The notes beneath the pieces were generated by a model. That model was given only the letters and a program-made list of their open reading frames with translations, was not told the origin of the DNA and did not search any database. The translations under genes and the position numbers were made by a program. Shown piece by piece: positions 45,786 through 57,862 of a stretch of DNA of 64,000 bases (position 1 is the stretch's first letter; every line of letters begins with the position of its first letter). Source of the stretch: Ailurus styani (Eukaryota > Chordata > Mammalia > Carnivora > Ailuridae); assembly GCA_002007465.1 (NCBI GenBank), contig LNAC01000038.1, positions 4,137,900 through 4,201,899 of the forward strand, given 5' to 3'.

Positions 45786-46564
45786 AAGTTCTAATATATT
45801 CTTAGATTTACATTCGGCTCTTCTCTGTCTTCTGTACCTATTGTATATATGCTGATGTAGAGTGGAGAAAACAGTCTATTACGTAGTTTTAGGGCTCACC
45901 CTTCTTTCCTTCCTTCCTTTAAATAAAGTTACGAAAACTGGCAAACTTTTACAGAGAATTACCCGTCACTGCTTCAGCCACACTGTCCCTCTGGTTCTTT
46001 TTAAAGCTCTCGACCTCACTCCTAACTTTCATAATGGAAATCCCTTTGTTCTGGATTCTACCTCAGATAGTGACTTGTTCTGCATCCTCACATAATTCCA
46101 TGGCTTTGCAAAGCTACTTTGTCAGAAAAGTTTGCTATTTACACCAATAAGTACAGAAGAATTTTCTTTTAAAAAAATTGCCCATCTGTTTAGAATATTT
46201 TCTTTTACTTCTTAGCACTTCTCATGCCCGAACAAATTTGACTCCATGAGTTTAGTTTATTAACTGTCTTGTATAGCTTGCCCTCACATATCTTTGCAAA
46301 TTCATGAGTTTGCAAGTTCATGAACTTGCAGTGCAATGAACTATCATGCAAGTTCATGAGTTAAACACTACTTTGATGTTTATTCTCTTTGAATTAGTAG
46401 ATAAACAAATAAGATAAATATGTAATATATTGATAAATAATTCCTAACCGTATAAAAATAAATCTATACAAACAGTTATGACTATTCCACAGTTAAATGT
46501 AATTGCATTTTCTGATACAACATTCTCTTTCCCCAAGGCAGCCATTGAATGGACTTCTACGTAT
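45786..46564. other. Unclassified
   Basis: The 77-codon frame 45862-46095 (+) has no recognised domain. 46290-46360 has repeated 'gcaagttcatga'-type units (at least four 'ttcatga' copies). Nothing else nameable. Confidence 0.35.
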
Positions 46565-47010
46565 GTTTTAAAGATATTTATTGAGTGCCCATACCATCTG
46601 CAAGATACAGGTAGTTCCCATGGGATACAGTACTAAACAAAACAGTCACACTTTATACAGACAAATACTTATATAAATAATTATAATCAATTTTTAAAAT
46701 TGCTAAGAAGGGAAATGTTCAAATTGCTATGAAGGAGAAATGTAGAAGATGTGATTTTAGTTATTACTCTAAGGGAAAAAAGAATAAAAATTTTATGTTG
46801 TATTAGGAAAAAATTGAGTTAGTCAGAAAGAGGATAGATTAAAACCATTGGAGTGAGGACCATGCATGAGGACCATTAAGTGAAACCAAATGGAGGTCAG
46901 TGGGTTGAGGTCTGTCAAGTGAAGGATCATACAGCATCATGAGAAGGTAGGAACTATAAGACTTTTCGTACCATGCTCTCATCTCAGGAGCCACTTGGTT
47001 GATTAAATTG
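46565..47010 (-). repeat. L2 LINE relic, reverse
   Basis: 'agatatttattgagtgccca', 'ctgcaagatacaggtagttc', 'gggatacagtactaaacaaa' with 'acagtcacac', then 'gaaggatcatacagcatcat' and 'gagaaggtaggaactataag', in antisense L2 order. The 93-codon reverse frame (46839-47120) overlaps it and is probably chance. Confidence 0.65.
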
Positions 47011-48395
47011 ATTTGAACAGAGGATGTGTGTAGGGGGGGGATGCGGAAGCTGTACTTAGAAAAGCAGGGACTATTGAATGTTGTACTTTGGTGGTAGTGG
47101 AGTTTGAAAGAAGTAATCATATTAGAAATATAGTTTATGAAAAGAAAATCTATGTTGGAGAGAACAAAATTTTAATCAAATATACCAAAGAGGAAGAAAG
47201 AGCATTACATAAAAATATAAAATGCCACTTACATCTTTTCTAAGATTTCCAAAAATGCAAAAGTGAAGGTTATATTTTTAAAAAACACCACGTACTCACC
47301 ACCTCGTTTCAACAATTTTAGCTCATGGTCAATCTTGTTTCATTTATACCTATTCTAACACCAACTATCCCACAGAGGGATTAATGTGAAACAAATGTCA
47401 GGAAAGATAATATTCATTCAGTGTATCTATTAGTATACACATCCAATTTTGTTTTAGAATTCTGACACCTTATGATTAGAAATAAGATATATATAAAAGT
47501 ATTGTTATTTCTGTAGATAAATTTATATAACTTGATCATTCTGCTATAGAAGAAATGCAGTCCCCCAAATTGTAACTAAAAATTCCATTTAAGATCCCAA
47601 AATGGAGCATGGAACACTATTTTTACTCTGCTCGATTTATCCTCATTTAAAATTGAAGGAAATATTTAAAATCCACTGATTTTGGGGATGAAACTTATTG
47701 AATATGGTATATATTGTCTACTTTTATAGAATGCATTCCTTTTAGAATACAGGAAAAGCATTTTCCTTTCAGATAAGTATATCCAAGTATACTCTTAAGA
47801 ATTTTCCAAACCGACTGATAATTATGGAATACAATCAATTTTTCAATACAGAGAAATGCATTAATAAAATTCAAAAGTTCAAATTATAACAATATATTTT
47901 TTTAGTTCTGAGGGGAGAAGATAGCATAATTGAAGATACCTTAAAAATAGCTTATAAAAGTATTGAGAATCAAAATTTTTAAATTTGAAAAAAACAGGTG
48001 ATAGAAAATCTAAAATAGTTTTACCCCTCAAATTTTAAATATTCTTGCAAGTTATTAATCATGTTAAGATTTAAAGAGCACAGTTGCTTTCCCATTGCCA
48101 CCCTTCTTTAATCACTTATTTACTGAGTAGAATGTGGTCAAATATTTCCTGTCATCTACTGCCCTCCTCTGCCAATGAGCTCTGGTCACATCTACCCTAT
48201 TTCACACAGATCAGTTTCATTAATTTTGAATGCTAGCCAGATTTGTCATTTTAATATTTTTAGTCGCATCTGGACTGTATTATCATTGTAAAAATGTGTC
48301 TAATACTTTTTCCAGAAACATTCAACCTCCATTTTTGACGTTTATAGATTTTAACATCTATAAGGAAAAAAAATTGTTCTGACACCTGTGACCAC
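47011..48395. other. 1.4 kb unclassified AT-rich DNA
   Basis: No nameable transposon, RNA gene or exon. Confidence 0.35.
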
Positions 48396-48733
48396 TTGCA
48401 TGGAAGACAAGTCATGATGATTGCAGTGGGTGGCAAGGTGGGAGAGAGATTGGGTTTGACTCCAGGTGGAGGAAGGACAAGAGGGGATTTATGTGCAATA
48501 TCTTGAGGAGATCAGTGGATGGAAAATTAGAATTCTTGCTAAACGGACCTAACAAGATTCTTGCTAAGGGCAGGTTAGGGAGATCACATATGGGGATTCT
48601 TTATAAACTGACTTTACAGAATTTTTGCTAAAACTGGGCTATGCAGGCCTGGCAAGGCATGGGGCCAAGGTCCAGTCCTGGTTTAGACGAGGGCTCAGAG
48701 GAGCCTGACTGAAGTTTGGCCCAGGAGCACATC
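48396..48733. other. GC-richer block with repeated 'attcttgctaa', origin unknown
   Basis: Variants of 'agattcttgctaa' occur at about 48530, 48555 and 48623 ('agaatttttgctaa'). The block is purine-rich and looks like a decayed LTR or ERV piece, but I cannot assign a family. Confidence 0.3.
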
Positions 48734-48948
48734 TTTTGGGTGCCTGGTTGGGTGTGGTTGATAAAAGTGTCTGACTCTTAGTTTCAGCTGGGGTGGTGAT
48801 CTCAGGGTCATGGATTCAATCCCCTTGTCCAGCTCAGTGCGGACTACGCTTCAAATTCTCTCTGACTTTCCCCCTGTCCTCTTGCTCCTTCTCTCTCTCC
48901 TTCCCTCTTTCTCAAATAAATAAATCTTAAAAAAAACAAAAACAAAAA
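48734..48948 (+). mobile_element. Can-SINE, old
   Basis: 'ttttgggtgcctggttggg', 'taaaagtgtctgactcttag', 'ggtggtgatctcagggtcat', CT-rich middle and 'aaataaataaatcttaaaaa'. Confidence 0.9.
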
Positions 48949-48992
48949 CCGGGTTTCATACTCTATAGACTGAGCCAGCCAGATGCCCCTCC
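48949..48992 (-). mobile_element. Reverse SINE head fragment
   Basis: 'tagactgagccagccagatg' then 'cccctccccc' is the inverted 5' head of an old SINEC, tail-adjacent to the preceding sense copy. Confidence 0.6.
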
Positions 48993-49944
48993 CCCACAAA
49001 TGAATTTTAAAATTACTTTTAACATTAAAATAATGTGTAAATGTGAATTACATTCATGTTTGGGTAATCTAATTTTGCTAAGCAGTTTCTTAATGGAAAT
49101 CTGGTTGAATTAGATAGTCACGTCCATAAAGAGTCCTATCTGTAATGCAGGGTGTCTATTTGTTGAATTTTCTGGAAAGGCTATTTCTTCCTTTGCTATA
49201 AAAATCAAAATCAGATGACAGTCATTTACTATGCACATATGTCTTTTTCTTTGAACCACAGAGTTCTAAAATACTGGATTTCATATAAGGGTCTTACTCA
49301 ACAACCAGTGTATACATAGAATAAAACTATAAATCACATAATTATTTTTCGTGTTTTAGGTTATTACTGTTCCTCTTATATTACTCAAGTGTTACTGAAA
49401 AATCTATGTATGAACAAAAACAACAAGAAAGTTTTTCATGCATTAAGAAAAACAAAAATCAAAACAAACAAATACTTTGAAAGCCTAGTAAGTCCTAAGG
49501 ACTGTGCTAAGAAGTGGTGAAATGTAAACTAGTCAGATAGACTGCTTCCTCCCCATTAGTATTTCACATTCAGCCAATGAACAAATAATAATCATTTTTC
49601 ATATTCTTTTGATATCATTATTCACTTTCTTAATTTTAAGTTTACCTGACTCTGCTGGAGTATCTAAAACCTCACTAGTTTTCCATATAATGGCCCAGTG
49701 TGCCCTCTGTGTTAACAACCCTTGCAATTGTCTGTATCTGCTGAGAGGTTAATTGTTTACTTTCTTCCTTTAGCGAAGACAAGAAATTACCTGTTTACAG
49801 AGAAAACCCTGCTGTTTCTCTTCCTTACTTTGCTCTTGCTCTCAGACTCACTTTCTACCTCTATTTGATTAAGGAGTGTAAACTTAGTCAAATCTGGCTG
49901 CAAATGAGGAAACATTTCATTTATAAATAATTTCTTTTGAAAAA
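48993..49944. other. Unclassified AT-rich DNA
   Basis: No nameable feature. Confidence 0.35.
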
Positions 49945-50065
49945 TGACAACTTTGAGCCTCAGTCTTCTTATCTGTGAAAGAAGAAGAAATAATGCCTAT
50001 TCCACAGAAACATTTAAAAAATTAAATGAGGTAATACCTATAAAGCGATATTGATAAGTAATCTA
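49945..50065 (+). repeat. MIR SINE relic (3' half)
   Basis: 'tgagcctcagtcttcttatc' with 'tgtgaaag', 'aataatgcctattccacaga' and 'aaattaaatgaggtaatacc' with 'tataaagcg'. Confidence 0.8.
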
Positions 50066-50269
50066 GGAAAAAAAATTGTTCCCAAATGATAGTTAAAGTC
50101 CCTTTCATTTTTATGGAATTGACTCATTAGTACTTCTTCATTACTAGTGTTTCATTTAAGAAGTTGTGTTATAGTGGAAAGGTATTACATTGAGGGTCAA
50201 AAAGTTTTAAATATAGAGATAAAAGCAAATATCCCAAATGCCTATGATGTTCTAAGTACTGTGCAATGC

Positions 50270-50365
50270 TTTTCTGGTTCTACCTTTCTCTATGACCTTG
50301 GACAAATACCCTAATATAGCCTACCTAATTCAAGTTTATTGTCTTCAAAATGTGTAAGTTAAGAG
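50270..50365 (+). repeat. MIR-like relic (probable)
   Basis: 'tctggttctacctttctcta' with 'tgaccttggacaaatac', 'ttcaagtttattgtcttcaa' and 'aatgtg'. Confidence 0.55.
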
Positions 50366-50830
50366 CAATTCTCTTTGTCTCAAGAACATTCCAGGGACAC
50401 CTCTACAAGGCATTAATAAGGATTATTGGGGTGAAATAGTTTTCTGTACTTAAGTAATTAAAGGAATGTTAGATTTAACCAAGTTAAGCATTGTTCTTCC
50501 TTTTCTCTCTTTTATTTTTCCCTTGGATTTGGATACAGATAGATCTAGATCTGATTACTGATTCCCTACCTACTAATGATAAAAACTTGGGTAATTTTCT
50601 TAGTACAAGTTTTTCTTTGATTATCTTTAAAATAGGGAAGCAGGAATAACTAAAAAATGTTGTACAGAAAGGAAGGTATTTGGTAAAATCTCTAAAGTAC
50701 ACATAATGGCTAGAAAATAATAAAAGGGTAATAATTATTGTTATTACTATTTTAATTAGCCTCATCTCTTCAAAGATATGTAATATTAAGATTTATTTTC
50801 CCTCTTCCTCTCAGCAATGAGTTAGGCAGC
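50366..50830. other. AT-rich sequence, nothing recognised
   Basis: The reverse frame 50484-50765 has no domain resemblance. Confidence 0.35.
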
Positions 50831-51025
50831 CTTTTTTTTTTTTCTTTTTTTAGAGAGAGAGAGAGTGTGAGCACAAGAAGGGGAAGGGCAAAGTGTGAGG
50901 GGGAAAGAGAATCTTGAACAGACTCCCTATTAGCAGGGAGCCCCATGCAGGGCTTGATCTCATGACCCTGAGATCATGACTAGAGCCGAAACCAGAGTCA
51001 AATGCTCGACCTAGGTTCCCCTGGA
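50831..51025 (-). mobile_element. Can-SINE, old, reverse
   Basis: T-run, (GA)n, 'cttgatctcatgaccctgag', 'gatcatgactagagccgaaa' and 'ctcgacctaggttccc'. First of a three-SINE cluster. Confidence 0.9.
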
Positions 51026-51051
51026 TTAGGCTTTTTAAAAAGCAAGAACAG

Positions 51052-51288
51052 CGACACCTGGGTGGTCCAGGCAGTTGAGTCTCCAACTCTTGATTCTGGC
51101 TAAGGTCATGGCCTCAGGGTCATGAAACTGAGGGTCATGAAGTCAAGCCTCATATCAAGCCCTGTGTTGGGCTCCAAGCTAAGCATGGAGCCTCCTTGTC
51201 CCTCTCCCTCTGCTCCTCTCCTTGCTCTTATCCTCTCCAAAATAAACAAATGAATAAAATCTTAAAAAAAAAAACAAAAACAAAAACA
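51052..51288 (+). mobile_element. Can-SINE, old (host of a nested SINE)
   Basis: 'cgacacctgggtggtccagg', 'gttgagtctccaactcttga', with an internal duplication around 'aaactgagggtcatgaag'; A-tail interrupted by C's. It shares its TSD caagaacag (51043-51051, 51498-51506) with the far end of the following SINE, so that SINE inserted into its tail. Confidence 0.92.
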
Positions 51289-51497
51289 GGGCGCCTGGTT
51301 GGCTCAGTGGGTTAAAGCCTCTGCCTTGGGCTCAGGTCATGATCTCAGGGTCCTGGGATCGAGCCCCAAGTCGGGCTCTCTGCTCAGCAGGGAGCCTGCT
51401 TCCTCCTCTCTCTCTGCCTGCCTCTCTGCCTACTTGGGATCTCTCTCTGTCAAATAAATAAATAAAAGTAAAATCTTAAAAAAAAAAAAAAAAAAAA
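51289..51497 (+). mobile_element. Can-SINE, young, nested in a SINE tail
   Basis: 'gggcgcctggttggctcagt', near-consensus body, long A21-type tail. Confidence 0.95.
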
Positions 51498-51506
51498 CAA
51501 GAACAG

Positions 51507-52394
51507 ATTCCTGAGAACATGTGATATTTTCTTTCCTTCAAGCTCCAATTCTATAGGTAGCATAGCATCTCAGCAGAAGTTGTACAATCACCAAATAAAG
51601 CCTGTAAACATTCCTTCTAAAGCATGAGCCAGGTCGGAACTCATTTACGTAACAGTACACAGGAGGATAGCTAGCTAGCATCTTACTGGCTCTAAATCAG
51701 TAATTAAAACCAATTAGTTTCTCATACCCAATTGCATTGTATTTTGCCCTGTACAGTTTAGCGCATAAACAGGTAGATAAAAATGCGTGACTAATTAGAG
51801 AAGTGCTTTTTTTGTAATTTATAATATACAACTTTATATTCAAATATGAGAAGTGAATACAAATTTATGAATATTTTTATAGCTAATAAACTATCAGATT
51901 AGACAATTCCAAAAAATGATTAGCAAAGATTCTTAAGCAAACTAGCATTATTGGAATGTACACATATCTCTCACAATGACTACACTGAAAGAAAACATAT
52001 TTGAATACAAACATACATAAACACATCCGAATATTTCAATGCTTTAAATTGTATCTACAATTTTTATTTTTGCATTTTTAATTAAAAACTCCACAATTAT
52101 AATAGTTTTTAAATGCTTTAGACTTTTCTCGTAGAAGAATAATTCTTTAAAAAAATACTTGTTAGAATTTTGATCCTTTAAAAAAACAATGCAAAGCATA
52201 CCCTTATGCAATGAGGAGCTTAAAATATTCTGAGCAACGGAATAATTGCTAGAATAAATGCCCAGAAACCCAGATGCCTCATTTGAAGAGAAAAATGAAT
52301 TTGAAATCATGAATCATATTATGTTTCCTTTAAAATGTGTTATACCAAAATTTTATATAATTATCGGTAGAAAGTAGCATGGGAGAGGATAAGT
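51507..52394. other. AT-rich sequence, nothing recognised
   Basis: The 88-codon reverse frame (52044-52310) is K/N/F/S-rich and not domain-like. Confidence 0.35.
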
Positions 52395-52560
52395 GTTTTG
52401 GTGTAAAATCTATGTGACCTTTGAAAGTTTTCTAAAGCCTTCTCACCAACAACCTCCTTGTTTTTAAAATGAGAATGATTATATCTAGCTAAAAATGTTG
52501 TGAAGAAGAGTCAAACACTCAAAACACCTGGCACATAGCTAGTAAGCAAATTATCTCTAC
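52395..52560 (+). repeat. MIR SINE relic
   Basis: 'aaatctatgtgacctttgaa', 'ctccttgtttttaaaatgag' with 'aatgattatatc', 'gttgtgaagaagagtcaaac' and 'acctggcacatagctagtaa'. Confidence 0.75.
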
Positions 52561-53224
52561 TTGATCAACTGTGTGAACAACAATGGCATTTGTTGAAATG
52601 GGGAAAGTAGGACAGGGACATGTTTAGTCATTAAAAACAAAAGATACAATTCTGGGTATATTAATTTGTGTGTTTATGGAACAACCAGTTAAGATAAGAA
52701 GTAAGCGAGTTGGTGTAAAAAGAGCCAAAAGTTTAGGTCTAAAAATATCTACTAATCAGAAGCCATCAACATGTAAGTAAATATGTAAAAAAAAAAAGGA
52801 AGATAATGGAATCAACAAATAGAAAAAATATATAGAGAGAAAAGATGTGGCTTAAGTTTAAAGCCTGGAAAAATAGTAATTAGAGGTCAAGTGAATGAGG
52901 AATTTGAAAGAAGTGATTGAAAAGAAACATCCAGAAGTAAATAATTCAAACCAGAATGAGTAGCCCAGAGAACCACATGGTTCATAAAGAATGAATTATA
53001 CCCTTGAGAGTTGAGAAGTGAAACAAAGTAAGGAAAAAATAAAGTTTAATGATTTTGATATGAAAATCAAAGCAATAAAGGGGTAACTGGACAGTTAGGG
53101 GTTGTTTTCCTTACCTTTTTTTTTATTTTGTAATATGTTTACTTAATTTTTTATTTTAGAGATCATTGAAGAATACTTTCATGTTACTGGACTTGAGAAA
53201 AAGCTGTGGAGACCAGTGATGTGG
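52561..53224. other. AT-rich sequence, nothing recognised
   Basis: No nameable element. Confidence 0.35.
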
Positions 53225-53568
53225 AAATAGCAGAAGGCGGAAGACGGGATGAATCAGCAGAGCACAGCAGATTTTTACAGCAATAAAACTACTCTGCATG
53301 ATACTACAATGGTAGGTACATGTCAGTATACGTTTGTCAAAAATCCATAAAATTTATGGCAAGAGTGAACCCTAATGTAAACTATGGGCTTTGGGTGGTA
53401 ATCATGTATCAGCATGGTAACAAATGTACTACTCTGGTGAGTTACATTGATACAGAGTGGGAGGAGGCTGTGCGTATACAGGGGGAAGGGTTTTTGTGGA
53501 AAATCTCTGTACTTTTTATTCAGTTTCGCTGTGACCCTAAAGCTGCTCCAAAAATAAAGTCTATTTAA
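53225..53568 (+). mobile_element. Old L1 3' end, sense
   Basis: 'actctgcatgatactacaat' with 'ggtaggtacatg', 'gcaagagtgaaccctaatgt', 'aaactatgggctttgggtgg', 'caaatgtactactctggtga' and 'gctccaaaaataaagtctat', i.e. the classic L1M 3'UTR through its AATAAA. Two open frames here (both strands, 53320-53577) are chance. Confidence 0.88.
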
Positions 53569-53754
53569 GAAATTCAAGGGTAAAATGTGGAGATGATCGC
53601 TTGTATAGATCTCCGTGTCACAAAGAATGACAATGGAAGTTGATATATTACATTTGGTTACACCAACAGCTTATAAAAGAACACTTTTAATTTTCAGCTC
53701 TAGAATTTTCATTTGGTATATATTTATATTTTCTCTTTAATTTTGTGATAAACT

Positions 53755-54187
53755 GTATAATTATCACCCAGGTGTCCATGTACTAATCCTCAGAACCTAT
53801 AAATTTGCACATGTGACTTAGTTAAGGAAGTGGAAGATTTCCTGGATTACCTGTGTAGGCCCTAATTATAATCACCAGTGTCCTTATAGGAGAAAAGTAA
53901 GGGAGATTTGGCATGATGGAGGATAAGATGATGTGAAATCAGGAAAAGAGATTCAAGTGATGTAGCCAAGAGCCAGAGAATCATGGAAGCCTTTAGAAGT
54001 GGAAGAGGCAAGGAAAAGAAAGGATTTTCCATTACATGCAGAGGAACCAGCTTTCCTGACAATTTGACTTTATCCTAGTAAACTAGTTTCAAGTTCATAA
54101 TCCCCAAACTATAAAATAATAAATTTGTATTGCTTTAAGTTACGGAATTTGTAATTTGTTACAGCAACATAAAAAAACTAATACGAA
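53755..54187 (+). mobile_element. MaLR-type LTR (MLT/MST-like), near full length
   Basis: 'ctaatcctcagaacctataa', 'tttgcacatgtgacttagtt', 'cctggattacctgtgtaggc', 'accagtgtccttataggaga', 'gaagtggaagaggcaaggaa', 'aataataaatttgtattgct' with 'ttaagttacgg', and 'aatttgttacagcaacataa' ending 'aaactaatacg'. All landmarks are in order. Confidence 0.82.
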
Positions 54188-55170
54188 CTTTCTAGATCCA
54201 CTCATGTTGTATCATCTTTAACTTAAATCTTTGTATATTTTCTGTTTATATGTGAAATCCAAAATCTGGGGTCATATATAATATATTATACATATATTGA
54301 CTACTTTCTTCCCTGATTATAGGTAATAATTTCCTGTGTCTTTCCTATCTATTATTTTCTGGTTGAGAACTGGACATCGTAGGTAACACATCAATAACTG
54401 TGACTTTTTTCTGTGAATTGCTGGATTACTGGAATACTAGACAGTGACCTTGAATGATCTCAAACTATAAACTCTGTTTCCCCTTCCATATGCAGAAGAT
54501 AATACCCCCCCTAATCAAATTTGACCTCTTTATGTGGGGATCTCCCTTGCTAAGTCTTACTCCACCGTAAATTAAGGATTTGTGTAGACTTCAAGACTTT
54601 TGGACTCAGTCTTTCTGTAGTTCTCTTGTTTCTGGGTCCTCTGTATATTTTCATGTCCTTCACAAAACCAAGAACAGCTAATTGGCTTCTCAACCCAGAA
54701 AGGCTTTCACTTGCTGCCACCTGAGATGTGTGTAGGTTTCTGCCTACTTTTTACCAGGCTTCCTGGGGTCTCCTGTGGTATACAAAATTTAGCCAAAAGG
54801 CAGGGTTTAAGTAGAGATTATACTTAGATTTTGGATCTCAAATTCTCTGTGGCTCTTTAACTTCCAGAATGTTCCCTTTAAATTTCCAGTGGTTCAGCTG
54901 CTGTAAAATCATCTCCCCCAGACCTGGTAAGACTAGAGTTTTCTGGGGAAGATCCCAGACAAAAACTTACAGTTTATAGTTCTTATCTGAGACACTAACA
55001 ATATTTCCATTATACATTCTTTTAAAGTTTTTCTTTTCTTTGCTCATTTTTTAGTTCCTTCAAATATGTTATCAATTTTTTCATGAATTTTAATTGTCTT
55101 CTGAAAGTGTAAGTACTCATTCTGTCCATGCCTTATTACCAGATAATCTCTGCCAAATTTTAGGAACACA
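54188..55170 (-). mobile_element. Possible decayed L1/HAL1 5' region, reverse
   Basis: 'ttctggttgagaactggaca', 'agcccagaaaggctttcact'-like text and 'ttttctggggaagatcccag' resemble the antisense of an old L1/HAL1 5' region. GC content is higher than in the neighbours. Assignment is weak. Confidence 0.35.
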
Positions 55171-55408
55171 TTTGATAGGATTGCTGAACTAATTTTAAAA
55201 TGAGGTCAAGTCTTTTAAGATGAATAAGATTATCATTACATTGATATCAGAATGTTACAAATAAGAAATCAGTCATTTTATGTATATATATGTATATTTA
55301 ACAATTAGTGTAAACTATCAATCTAAAATTTATAGACATGATCCTTACTATTTTATTTATTTTATAAAAAATTATTTTAAATATGTTTTAAATAAAAATA
55401 TTAACAAG

Positions 55409-55591
55409 AGGGGTGCCTAGGTAGCTCAGTCAGTTGAGTCTGACTCTTGATTTTGTCTCAGGTCATGAGCTCAAGGTTGTCAGATTGAGTGCCAGTTTGG
55501 GCTCTGCACTGGGTGTGGAAACTCTTTTAGATTCATTCTCTCCCTCTCCCTCTCCCTCTGCCTCTGCCTCTGCCCCTACCCCATTCTCTAT
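55409..55591 (+). mobile_element. Can-SINE, old, tail replaced by a microsatellite
   Basis: 'gaggggtgcctaggtagctc', 'agtcagttgagtctgactct', then (TCCCTC)n/(GCCTCT)n. The usual AAATAAA tail is missing; the TA tract at 55592 takes its place. Confidence 0.88.
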
Positions 55592-55623
55592 GCCATATAT
55601 ATATATGCCATATATATATATGA
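55592..55623. repeat. Duplicated 'gccatatatatata' microsatellite
   Basis: Two 16 bp units 'tatgccatatatatat' in tandem. Confidence 0.85.
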
Positions 55624-56885
55624 GATGTAATAAAACTGCACTTTGACCAACAAAAACAATATTAAAATTTTATTATTTTTAAACCATTATTAATTTTACA
55701 TCATTATAGATTTTGCAACTAATTTTTAAACATTTAGACTTTCTTTACAAAAAAAAAACAGTCACCAATGAAAAGGTTACAAAGTTCACCCAACCCCAGG
55801 AATATAATCTATTTGCATGTCCCCAGATCCACTCTCTCAGTCAATTATTCTCAGTCAAGAGTCACAGTGGGATGACTTCCCACCAGCATCCAGATGCCAT
55901 GATTATATTTATCTTCTTCACATCTAAACACATAGCATACTTTTTACTTTCCTACTGTTAACTCAAAAATTGTCATGCTGTGGCATCCTGAATGCCTTGG
56001 AGAATGAGGAGATGTTAATAGTCCTAAAGCTGTATTTCATGGACTTCTCGTGTTTATTGAAGTTAATCTGGTTTATATAAGTCACTTATTCTAGTTATTA
56101 CATATTTAAAATATTGCATATTTAAAAAATAAATATGTCTTATATTCAAATAATTAAACATCATTTTAGAAAGAAAAACAAACATAAAACAAATCAGTGC
56201 CTTTATAGTCTAGAACACAGAAATCTTAGATAAATGACAAGATATTTTATGTAACTGATAATAGATAAGTAATAATTTTAGTCAATTATGATTGGAGTCA
56301 TATAGGTAAATTAATGGCATTTTTTGTTATCTGTAGTCACACATCTTCAAGAAGAGAGGAAGTTCTATTTTAAAAATCGGGAATAGGTATCTTTTTGTTA
56401 CTTTCCCAAAGAAACACAAACTTTTCCAATTACTGCATCTGAAACTCAAAAGGAAATGGAATAAGAGAATTGGCTGATGTCTTTAGGGTTCAAGGTTTTT
56501 GTTTAAAATGAAAATCAATAAACTACTGCTCCTCTACTTTCAATTTTAAAAACCCTTTCATTTTGATTCCTTTAGGTTCTAAAACAGTATGGAGTGTCAA
56601 ATCCATATTGTGGAAAATATAAAAAGGACATGTTCTTTAAAAAGTTGTTTGATTGCAACACTTTATACATTTGACTCCTATTTTATATAAAATCCATTAT
56701 CATGTTGTCTAAAATTATAACACTGTAATGATTTCTACTAAACTAATACCTATAATTTTAACCAAATAGTATTAGAATGGAAAGTAGTCACTTTATGACT
56801 ATAGACATACTGTAAGTGTTACATATGTTACATATAACACCTCTGTATTTAAAATATATTGAGAAATTTACCATTACAAGTAGCA
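55624..56885. other. 1.3 kb unclassified AT-rich DNA
   Basis: The frame 55713-55961 lacks domain support. No nameable transposon. Confidence 0.35.
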
Positions 56886-57862
56886 TCTCAGTGAGCTGCT
56901 ATCTGTAAATTGAGTGCACAGCAATATATATGCATTTCTGGTAACCATAAATTTGTTATGGTAACCATCAGTTTGTTCTCTATAATTAAGAATCTGTTTC
57001 TTGATATGTCTCTCTTTTTTCTCCTTTGCTCATTGCTTTGTTTCTTAAGTTCTACATATGAGTGAAATCATATGGTATTTGTCCTTCTTTGACTTATTTT
57101 GCTTAGCATTATATTCTCTAGTTTCATCCATGTCATTGCAAATGGCAACATTGCATTGATTTTTAAGACTGAATAACATTTCATTGTAAATATATACTAC
57201 ATCTTTATCCATTTATCAGTTGGTGGACACTTGGGTGCTTCCATATCTTGGCTACTATAAATAATGTTACCATAAACTTAGGGGTACATGTATCCATTTG
57301 AATTAGTGTTTTTGTATTCTTAGGGTAAATACCCAGCAGTGAGATTGCTGGATCATAAGGTAGATCTATTTTTAACTTTACAAGGAGCCTCCATACTGTT
57401 TTCCACAGGGCTGTACCAGTTTGCATTGCTACCAACAGTGCAAGAGGGTTCCCCTTTCTCTAAGCCTCACCAGCACCAGTTGCTTCTTGAGTTGTTGATT
57501 TTAGCCATTCTGACAGGTGTGAGGTGATATCTCATTGTAGTTTTGATTTGTATTTCCCTGATGGTAAGAAATGATCAATATCTTTTCATGTGTCTGTTAG
57601 TCAACTGCATGTCTTCTTTGGAGAAATGTCTGGTTTATGTCTTCTACCCATTTTTAATTGGATTATTTGGTTTTTGGGTATGGATCATTATAAGTTCTTT
57701 ATGTATTTTGTATACTAACCCTTTATTTACAAATATTTTCTCCCATTCAGTAAGTTGTCTTTCAGTTTTGTTGATTGTTTCCTTTGCTGGGCAGAAGTTT
57801 TCGTTTTGATGTAGTCCCAATAGTTCATTTTTGCTTTTGTTTCCCTTGTCTCAGGAGACTAA
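56886..57862 (-). mobile_element. L1, reverse: 3' flank and ORF2 C-terminus
   Basis: The reverse frame 57435-57205 encodes the ORF2p C-terminal signature ALWKTVWRLLVKLKIDLPYD, PAISLLGIYPKNTKT, DTCTPKFMVTLFIVAKIWKH. Further landmarks on +: 'aaccatcagtttgttctcta', 'gagtgaaatcatatggtatt', 'ggataccc'-type text, 'gacaggtgtgaggtgatatc', 'tttggagaaatgtctggttt', 'gatgtagtcccaatagttca'. The 3' terminus and poly(A) are not visible. Confidence 0.88.

Noticed and set aside
45862..46095. 77-codon forward frame after the L1 fragment
   Set aside because: No known domain, no splice context, no homologue that I recognise; treated as chance.
53320..53577. Mirror open frames of about 83 codons on both strands
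   Set aside because: They fall in an old L1 3'UTR; there is no coding resemblance.
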